Source of the DNA: Zoroaster sp. YZ-2022
Taxonomy: Eukaryota > Echinodermata > Asteroidea > Forcipulatida > Zoroasteridae
Assembly (NCBI GenBank): GCA_029582265.1
Contig: CM055823.1
Span: 17,357,019 to 17,421,018, forward strand
DNA: 64,000 bases
Reading direction: 5' to 3'
In this document: piece after piece, positions 56,461 to 64,000 of the stretch
Layout of the letters: each line of letters starts with the position of its first letter
Numbering within the stretch: the stretch's first letter is position 1
Notes under the pieces: model-generated
Databases searched by the model: none
Told to the model about the DNA's origin: nothing
Seen by the model: the letters and a program-made list of their open reading frames with translations, nothing else
Translations under genes and position numbers: made by a program

Positions 56461-56600
56461 ATAATGATTATGTAAACTGAAAGACGTACCTAAAGGTTGT
56501 GAGTCCTTTACTTTACATTTGTATAGACGACATACCATTTGAAAAGACTCCCGATCCTTTAGGTACGTCTTTTATATTACATTTGTATAGACGACGTATC
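56461..56600 (+). repeat. ~75-bp tandem pair at palindrome centre
   Basis: TTTACATTTGTATAGACGAC is followed by ATACCATTTGAAAAGACTCC in the first copy and by a close variant in the second (56512-56565 and 56576-56622). It lies between the two divergent start codons, a plausible shared promoter region. Confidence 0.6.
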
Positions 56601-56634
56601 ATTTGAAAATACTCCCGATCCTAGATTAGCGGAA

Positions 56635-56868
56635 GTGTCACACCTGTCTACGTCTACGTCTGTGAGACCAACACATTTCATCATGGCCCACAAACAAGTC
56701 CGATTACCTGTGAATAATGATCAGAGCGACGTCAGGGATACAGAGCCCATGGAAACCAATGGGGTCTGGCTGTGGATTACTTTATTCAAAACTCCAACCC
56801 AGAAGAAGACATCGTTCAGCATTATCTCAGAAGAAACGCGATCAGTTAAGGAGAAGAGTACGAAATAA
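56635..56868 (+). pseudogene. Myb/SANT-like copy, right arm, frameshifted
   Basis: Starts MSHLSTSTSVRPTHFIMAHK and QVRLPVNND like the left arm copy, then a deletion shifts the frame (QSDVRDTEPMETNGVWLWIT reads the left-arm GYRAHGNQWGLVVNY region out of frame). The remainder of the homologous region (to about 56905) remains at nucleotide level. Less conserved than the left copy. Confidence 0.7.
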
Positions 56869-58349
56869 TTAATCGGGATATTGGCAGGTATAGGCTACCA
56901 CGAAAATGCTTTGATTGTTATGTGATTTTTATTACAGGCTGTTTAAATATAATTTATTTTATTTTCAGAAAAAATCAAGGTTCCACATACATAGATACAC
57001 GTAAACGGGAATTTACAAATAATTACAAACAAAATAATTGATCCTTTCTGGGATGGCATCGTAATAATAATTACACTGATAGCAATTAGACAAAACTGCG
57101 TCTAATAATAGCAGATAAAAATATACATCATACCAAATTCATTATGACTATGAGGACTGGCCGACTGGAAGAAGAGAATAGAATAAGAATAAGACGTAGG
57201 CCTACGGAATAGACAACAAGTAATCGTGCTATTAGTATTATATATTTAAATAAACTTAGGCCTACCCGTAGGGGTACCGGGCATGCGTACGCACCCCCAA
57301 ATTCCCACAATAGTCGAAGTTCAGATTCATTTTTTCAAAACGAAAATCGAAAAAGAAATATTGAAAAAGCCGCCACTTAAAATCCCACCAGTTTCAATAT
57401 AGGCTATATTTCAAACTTTTCTACCCCCTTCTGTACGGGTATGCATGAATATTATTAACAAAATGTTTAAATTGTAAGTGCCAAGATGTACATTTTATCT
57501 TATCTTTCATGGTTCTTAGTATAATGTGGGAGGCTTGGAAGGGACGGAAACCACAAGATTTGTACCTTATGGGAACTGTTTCAAAAACGCCCCTCGGATC
57601 CGTCACTGATACATAATAGTTCTTAGTGTCAGATCAGACAACCATTGAAGTACTTTAGGCAGTGTGTTGTTAATCTCCATTGTTGCAAATCCACGAGTGA
57701 AATGAAATTGAACAATCGGCTACCGGACTCATTGTGAAATTCTATAGACATCGACGGTCGGAGGGGGTTGGAGCTTGGGGCGGAGTCAGCAAAGCAGAGC
57801 TTTTCATTGGCCAAGACCTTAATGACAGTCGTATGTACGTGCAAAACGCATGAACACTAGTAGGCCTGCGGACACACTGGGCCAGACAAGATAATGGCTG
57901 CGGACATAAATTGCTCGCGGAAACAAAATGTTTCAGCAGAACTGTGAGCTCCAAACGTTTGAGAACTAGCATTCACCGCGAGCGAAAGCAGTCTCGTACA
58001 GTTGTGAGACGAGGTTAATCCTTGGAACGAGGTTGCACATGATCATCATAAACACCAAAAGAGGGCGCTTGACAAATTGTACATTGACCAATCAGAGCAC
58101 TATAATTTCCTGATGTTGCTGAAGCAGAAATTTCAAAAACGTGCAACAAGTACATGTACTAACGTTAGAACTAAGTGGAACTGGAAGTTTACAGTACGTC
58201 AACATCTCTGCTCTGTATTGTTGAATTTCGGAGGAAATTGAAACATTTTGTAAGTATGAATTTTGTAAACGAATATCACATGAAGTCACGAGTTGTTTAT
58301 TTCGTAAAATTGACATGATTGATATTCATTATGGAAATAAATTAAAATG

Positions 58350-58460
58350 TTAACGTTTGCTGAAGCGCCGACACCTGTGACACTGCACTGCAACTAGCAA
58401 ACTGTGCAATGCAACTGGCACTGTGCATGTGATTGATTGTGAAAGTGCACTGTGACTAGT
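58350..58460 (+). repeat. GCACTG-rich degenerate repeats
   Basis: Multiple (T)GCA(CT)G / CACTGTG / CAACTAGCAAC motifs. Low-complexity, non-coding. Confidence 0.4.
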
Positions 58461-58467
58461 GTGAGTG

Positions 58468-58501
58468 CATGGAGGTATAAAATATATTTTATACCTTCAT
58501 G
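58468..58501. mobile_element. CATGGAGG micro-element, 34 bp
   Basis: CATGGAGGTATAAAATAT and its mirror ATATTTTATACCTTCATG form a 34-bp palindrome with one mismatched pair. A perfect 7-bp duplication GTGAGTG lies at 58461-58467 and 58502-58508. Confidence 0.85.
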
Positions 58502-58574
58502 GTGAGTGTCACTGACTGTACTGTGTATAAAAAGAATTTCAGCATCTGGCGAACTCGGCTTTTAAATCAAATGC

Positions 58575-59074
58575 NNNNNNNNNNNNNNNNNNNNNNNNNN
58601 NNNNNNNNNNNNNNNNNNNNNNNNNNNNNNNNNNNNNNNNNNNNNNNNNNNNNNNNNNNNNNNNNNNNNNNNNNNNNNNNNNNNNNNNNNNNNNNNNNNN
58701 NNNNNNNNNNNNNNNNNNNNNNNNNNNNNNNNNNNNNNNNNNNNNNNNNNNNNNNNNNNNNNNNNNNNNNNNNNNNNNNNNNNNNNNNNNNNNNNNNNNN
58801 NNNNNNNNNNNNNNNNNNNNNNNNNNNNNNNNNNNNNNNNNNNNNNNNNNNNNNNNNNNNNNNNNNNNNNNNNNNNNNNNNNNNNNNNNNNNNNNNNNNN
58901 NNNNNNNNNNNNNNNNNNNNNNNNNNNNNNNNNNNNNNNNNNNNNNNNNNNNNNNNNNNNNNNNNNNNNNNNNNNNNNNNNNNNNNNNNNNNNNNNNNNN
59001 NNNNNNNNNNNNNNNNNNNNNNNNNNNNNNNNNNNNNNNNNNNNNNNNNNNNNNNNNNNNNNNNNNNNNNNNNN
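58575..59074. other. Assembly gap (500 N)
   Basis: Exactly 500 N; a placeholder length of unknown true size. The 196-codon frame crossing it is an artefact. Confidence 0.99.
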
Positions 59075-59119
59075 AATAAAAATTTTTAAAGGAAACCCTT
59101 AAAATTTCAACCCCCGTCT

Positions 59120-59640
59120 GTTTAAAGAGAGACCCCCTAAACCAGCTTTAACTATTGACAATAATCCACTTACGTTTGTGACCTCTGCTAAAATTTTGGC
59201 ATTACGATTCAAAATGACTTGAAATGGGATGAGCAGGTTAATGGTTAAAAAAACTAACTCTCGTTTATATACTTCACTTAGAAATTTTGTTTCAAAAAGA
59301 TGAACTGTCAGTGGTTTATAAAGGATAGTTGACCCTTGTTAGAGTACGGGGATGTTGTAATTCCTCCTCACCAAAGCTCAGGTTCAATTTTGGAGAAAGT
59401 GCAAAGGCTTGCAAATCATGTTTGGGGAAAAAACTACACTTCTTATAATGATCAATCAATGGTGGAATCAAACTCTTTCTGATCGTAAGCAAGCCCACTG
59501 CAAATTTGCTCAGTCATTGGCTTATTGCGGGCAACAGAAAACCTCATGCCCCAACTGGGAAAAAAACACAGGGAGGAATTTGCGCAACTCAAGCATCTCA
59601 TTGTTACCCTGGGACTGATCGATTAAAAGCCCGATTCCAC
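59120..59640 (+). pseudogene. LINE RT C-terminal fragment
   Basis: Broken frames give LRFKMT, KWDEQVNG, NSRLYTSLRNFVSKR, YGDVVIPPH and SILEKVQRLANHVWG, the pattern of the thumb and C-terminal region of L2/CR1/Jockey-type LINE RTs. The N-terminal part is in the gap or absent. An (AATA)n-like tail at about 59818-59848 may be the element's 3' end. Confidence 0.6.
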
Positions 59641-59849
59641 TACATTAGTTGTTAAACTCATATTGGCTGCCGGGTCTGTGTGTGTTTTGTCCAAATTTTA
59701 ATTTTTTCGCTGTCCATCCGTTTTGTTTTGGCTGGACCATCACTTTCGTTTTCTTTCATTTTACTGTTAAGTATTTTTAATTTTTTATATACATTCTTGT
59801 AGCCCTCAGCACGAGAGAATATAAATAAACCAATATAATAATAAATATG

Positions 59850-60170
59850 GTTCGGAAAACCACAGGACTTTTAATATGGTTCGGGGAGAACCATAGGGAC
59901 TTCGGTTTTCTCAACGTTTCGATTACTGCTCTAATCTTCTTCAGGAGAATGAAGGGTTTGCCGATGCAACTCCCTTTAAATAGTATTGCTGGGATTATGT
60001 TAGATGGGAAGTGTTCCGGTTTGGTGCTACTGTTGTGTGATTGTTGTGATTGGTTTCCACCGTGGCATTGTTCTTGTTGTGTTGTTTTAAAAATTTGGTT
60101 TCCCCTGCGGGGGCACCCATTTGACATGGGGGGGCCCAGGGTGTTGGTGGATGGTAGGATTGAATGAAAA
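59850..60170. mobile_element. Penelope-like tail fragment
   Basis: TCAACGTTTCGATTACTGCT, then CTAATCTTCTTCAGGAGAAT, resembles the stem region at 41295-41551, here in inverse orientation. Preceded by a duplicated ATGGTTCGG...AACCA(C/T)AGG phrase (59847 and 59876). Confidence 0.4.
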
Positions 60171-62690
60171 ATTTTTGCTGAGGGAAAAAAACCGTGCCCT
60201 GGGGGACAGTGTCATGTTTATAATCCAGCCCTCTCTGATCGGGGTGTCCCAGTGTTTTTCGGGGCCTGACCCGGCATTCTGCCAGTCAATGATTTTTGGT
60301 AAAATCCGGTTTTTTGGGTGATCGGTTTTGTAAATTCCCTCTGCGGATCCCCCTTGTTTTCCCTTTGAGCCTGGTCGTGGGTCCCCTCCTGTCTCCCCAA
60401 GGCCATTTTCCCCAAGGACAAAATTCGGGTAGCCCCCAAACCCTTGACGGCGGGGATCATGTCTTCCTTGTGGGTGGGCCCTTTTTCCAACTTGTTTCGG
60501 GTCGGTGGCCCCCCCCAATTAGCTTCCTCGGGATACGTTTGAATCTTGTGTGTTGGAAAAGGGCCGGGGAAAATTTTGGGTTTTCGGGTTCCCCGTCAGA
60601 GGATCGTAAATTCCCTATTCGGGAGGAACAGCATGGGGTCTGTACCTTTTCCCCCAACGGCGTTGGGGGGCCTGGATGGCAAGTGCTCTTTCCACTGATA
60701 TGTGGCCCTTCGGGGGGTTCGTTCACGGAGGATTTCACGGATGGGGGGTTGGAACGGCCCGGGTTTTGGGTGGGGGCCCCTTTGGGGGGGTTTCCCCAAC
60801 CCGAATCCCCAATGAGCCATCGCCCTTTGGGAAATGGTACATAAAGGAAAAAGGCAACAGGTCGGATGTCTCTTTTCCCCGGGGTGAATTGAATGCTCCG
60901 GATTTTGCTGGTTAAAGGTGACCGAGGAAGTCACTCTTTTTCCCGGAACCCCTGCTCCCAAATGAAAGTATCTTCCTTATCGAAGCCATATTTTGGGGTT
61001 TTGCCCCCCTGTCTCGGTGCTTTCTGTTAAAATTTTCCCCATAAATTTGTTTGCGGGCCCGGGGGTATCGGGGATCCCCATTGGGTGTTAAAGACTTTTG
61101 ATATGATCTCCTCCCCTTTGGGGAAAAATTGGTTTCCCCTAAAGTAGATCTACGATTTGATCTGGCTTTAAAGGCGGGTTTTCGTTCAGGGGCGATGTAT
61201 CATGTTCAGTATCGACTTGGTTACGGGGATAGCCTGTCTGTCGGTTGGTAATAATAAAAAACTTGACGATAAAACTCACTGGGGGTTGGGCTCAATGGCC
61301 CTTTTGATGTTAAAAAAACCTCCCCCACCATGCCCACCCCCCCCAGGGCCCAAATTCGGGGGGGTTTCCCAAACACCCAAAAAAATTTTAGGGCTTTTGG
61401 TTGATAATTTCCTTCAAAATTAAAAAAGGGAGGGGGGGGTACCCCGTAACAAATGGGGCTCTCATTTGTCCTTAGAAAAAATAACTTTCGTGAAACGGAG
61501 GGCTTTACCCTGTAAAAATCTTTAATTGGGGGTTTCCATAATTTTCAACGGGCCCCTCCTTCAAAAAAAAGTTTCGTAAAGCATCATTTGTGACCCAAAC
61601 CCTCCCGGCCAGGGGCATCTTTGGCCAGGAAACTGGGTCCAAAAGGGTTGGCGCGGGGGGTTGGAAAACCCAGGCCGGTAAGGTCCGCCTTTAAAGGGGT
61701 TCCGCCCCCGGGGGCCTGTCGGGGTTGGGCGCCGGTCCGGTTTTGGTTTTGCAATTGGGGCTCCGGTTCTCGGGCCCGGGGCCTTCCCCCCATCGACCAC
61801 CCCCGGTCGGGGGGGGCGGCAGGTCTGCCCGGACTCGGGTGGTTCCCCCGGGGGACCTGGAACGCGGGTCTGGAATTGGCGTTTTTGGAAATTTTTTTGG
61901 GTTGGGACGGCCGCCCAAAGTCAGGGGGGGAAAGGGAATGTGCGGCCCCGGTTGGCCCGGGGGGCTGGCGGTCAGATCTTGGGGGGGCCCGTCAGGGGCC
62001 TCGGGTTTTTTTGCCCCAGATGGCTTTCCTGGCCGGGCCCCCCCGTCGCGAACGCCTCGAAAGGCCCCGACAGGCTACAACGGGAAATTTGAGGGTTTGG
62101 CCCGTCACCGGGGAACATTTAAAACTTAAAATCGGGCCAATTGGGGGCAGTCTCCTGAAGAAAACTTCGGGCAAAAGACCCGTTCCAGGCCCTGAAAAAC
62201 CCGAATGGTTTTAAAATATTTCTTAACGGGTTTGGGCCGATTTGGGTTTCCCCCTTGGGGCCTTTCTCCCCAACGAAGGGTTTTGAGGGTTGTGCGATAC
62301 GGTTTTTTTCAGGCGTTATCTCGTTTCCTTTTTAGATCCTTTTTCCCCAAACCCCGGTTTTTAAATTTGGGTTTTTTTTTGCTTTTTCTGTTCTTGTTTG
62401 GGTCTCTCCCCTCAGCGGATTAAGTTTTCCGTTCCCTATTCAAAAGTCGTTGATTGAAAAATTGCGCCACATGAAAAAACGGGCCGTCTGATATAGTGGG
62501 GGCCCAAAAATTACAAAACTTAATGTCCCCCGGTTGGATGGACTTTTATGGGTGTCAAAATGTACAAAAAAGGGTTTTTGGGGAAATTTATTTGGGGGCC
62601 CCAAAAAAAAATTTAAAATGTTTGAACCGGAAAAACCAACCGGATATTTGAACCATTGATTGAATTTGATTGTTCCCACCCTATTTATTA
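60171..62690. other. G/C-run-rich, probably low-quality sequence
   Basis: Composition switches abruptly to strings of GGGG, CCCC, TTTT and AAAA interrupted by short phrases, unlike the rest of the window. Frames open on both strands are proline/glycine-rich and share no domain I recognise. This looks like uncorrected consensus or a misassembled repeat next to the gap. I call no genes. Confidence 0.6.
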
Positions 62691-62704
62691 ATAGGACCTT
62701 ATCA

Positions 62705-62768
62705 AGTAGGTTGTTACCAGTCTTTTAGTTAATCTAAAACTACCTCCATTCCATGCCCTGTTGATCGT
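62705..62768 (+). mobile_element. MITE end related to 34217-34606
   Basis: TTAGTTAATCTAAAACTA, then CCATTCCATGCCCTGTTGATC, as at the right end of 34217-34606. Confidence 0.5.
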
Positions 62769-64000
62769 GATGATTGTCCTGGCTCATAATTTTGAAAATT
62801 CACAGAATTATTTGTTCAAATTGCATGTATGCTTTTTGGACAAGGTCGATAACATGTCAATTAATAGTGCAAATTACAATTTCATTAATTGTGTACATTT
62901 GTGTTATTTATTATTTGTTTTGGTAGGAAGAAGATTCTCAAGTCAAATAACTGAATAAACAAAACGTTCAAGCACTCGGTAAAGTTTATCACATGATGCT
63001 AATAGTGAAAAAACTGGTCAGTTTTGGTATTAAGAAGTACTGCATACTCATCCATAAAACTACTATAGCTGGTGAGCTGCGTGACTTCTCAAATTCAGCA
63101 TTTTACGGGGGTTCTACATTGGTTGGAACTCAAAAAAATTATGTTAATTAATGAGAAATTTGTAAAGGGCAAATAATTGCTTCTTATGAAAAAATAGTAA
63201 AACATAACACTATGAATAACTTTACCCTAAAATCCCCTGAAAATCTGTTTACCATGAAATAAATAGTTCCCCAATTTTTATGACGACATAACATGAAAAC
63301 CATGAAATACTCTTGGAATTTCTTCGCAGTGAAAACGACACAAACTTCTTGTGGCATTTTTGGGGAAACTCATTAATTCTGAAGTCTAATTTGCCGTAAA
63401 ATCATGTGAACATTATTAGGAAAAAGACATAAATTGCCGTAAAAATCATGGTGAACTATTTTCACGGCAAAATGGATTTTCGGGGAAATTTTCAGGGAAA
63501 AGTTATTCATATTGTATCAAACAAAATTAAAATTTTAAAATAACCGAATAAACATAAAAGTTACAATTTGTTATATGTACACAATGTAAAATTTCTGGGT
63601 CTCATTTAGAATGACTTTATTAGTAAAAAAAGGTGACTAACGTATTGTAATCAAATGACAATAATCTTGTATGGGTTATAAAAAACAAATATTAATTGAG
63701 TGCCTTTTTTTTTGAAAAATGGTTAGGATTTATATCACTGTCTCTAACACTCGGATTGCCTTGTGAAATGGGACAATTCAGATGTTACCTAATGTGATAT
63801 AATTCTATTCATGTTCCCTGAGGCACCTAATATTTATATACTATTATTTCTGAACCTCAATTCTATCCCATCTGCAAACATCCACCATCGGTCTCAGTAC
63901 AAACTTATCAAGCATCGGGAACCGGGTGCCCCATTGACCAGGTGTTAAGTTTGAAATAAAAACATTACAGACTATATACACATGGGTTGGCATTTATAGT
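62769..64000. other. AT-rich, non-coding
   Basis: Normal AT-rich composition returns. Short repeated phrases such as AATTGCCGTAAAA occur at 63390 and 63430. I see no gene or mobile element. Confidence 0.5.

Larger units (their letters stand above)
55424..57895. repeat. 2.4-kb palindromic element
   Basis: Outer arms 55424-55580 and about 57725-57895 (for example AAGGTCTTGGCCAATGAAAA and its inverse) and inner arms about 55970-56450 and 56600-57070 (for example ATCCCAGAAAGGATCA, CCTGCCAATATCCCGATTAA and their inverses) are in mirror order about a centre near 56540. Unmatched loops (55581-55970 and 57071-57720) differ between arms. Each arm encodes a version of the same small Myb/SANT-like protein reading outward. 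Mobile-element class unknown. Confidence 0.85.

Noticed and set aside
58499..59089. 196-codon open frame
   Set aside because: Runs through 500 N.
61621..62214. 197-codon Gly/Pro/Arg-rich frame
   Set aside because: Arises from G/C homopolymer text of doubtful quality; frames are open on both strands with no domain.

Overview
This is a gene-poor, repeat-dense stretch of animal nuclear DNA. It is AT-rich, shows no bacterial gene organisation, and almost every recognisable protein is a decayed transposable-element (TE) product. The element mix points to a marine invertebrate, and an echinoderm or another non-vertebrate deuterostome is my best guess: a Ngaro (DIRS-group) element, a Gmr1-type Gypsy element, L2-like LINEs with a tail-sharing tRNA-derived SINE, Penelope-like tails, Tc1/mariner, hAT and TTAA elements. 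No species assignment can be made from sequence alone, and I found no convincing intact host gene, rRNA or functional tRNA.

Layout. 1-855 holds degenerate ~350-bp tandem repeats. 1130-4275 is block A of a dispersed duplication whose partner, block B, is 47136-51345; each has taken different insertions, so each gives empty sites for the other. 5655-7768 (minus) is a broken multi-domain gene (chromo-barrel-like segment, DDE-transposase-like segment, C-terminal CCHC knuckle), and three 592-bp direct repeats lie just upstream of it (8130-9926). 11800-16390 is a rearranged Ngaro element (RT, RNase H, tyrosine recombinase, SGNH hydrolase). 18750-27960 is a large satellite domain: about 7 kb of a ~47-bp minisatellite, with a ~677-bp higher-order period and nested MITEs and a SINE, bracketed by inverted flanks that carry tRNA-like units.

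28177-32204 and 51456-53194 are two copies of a Tc1/mariner-like element whose transposase has DD41D spacing and ~205-bp terminal inverted repeats; the first is split by a 2.16-kb hAT element with a perfect 8-bp target duplication. 32.8-41.6 kb holds tRNA-like units, several MITEs, a GC-rich TA-flanked element and an inverted Penelope-like dimer with a 12-bp duplication. 42014-47135 is a nearly complete Gypsy retrotransposon (two LTRs, 4-bp duplication) in which integrase lies before RT, with a deletion joining the integrase zinc domain to mid-RT. 53.2-58.0 kb holds (AT)n composites, a perfect-hairpin MITE and a 2.4-kb palindrome encoding a Myb/SANT-like protein in both arms. After a 500-base gap (58575-59074) comes a LINE fragment and then ~2.5 kb of G/C-run-rich sequence that looks like poor consensus.

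The most novel-looking signal is a family of tiny palindromic insertions (29, 34 and 119 bp) with CATGGAGG...CCTCCATG-type ends, each flanked by a perfect 7-bp target duplication. Two of the three can be checked against unoccupied paralogous sites inside this same window.
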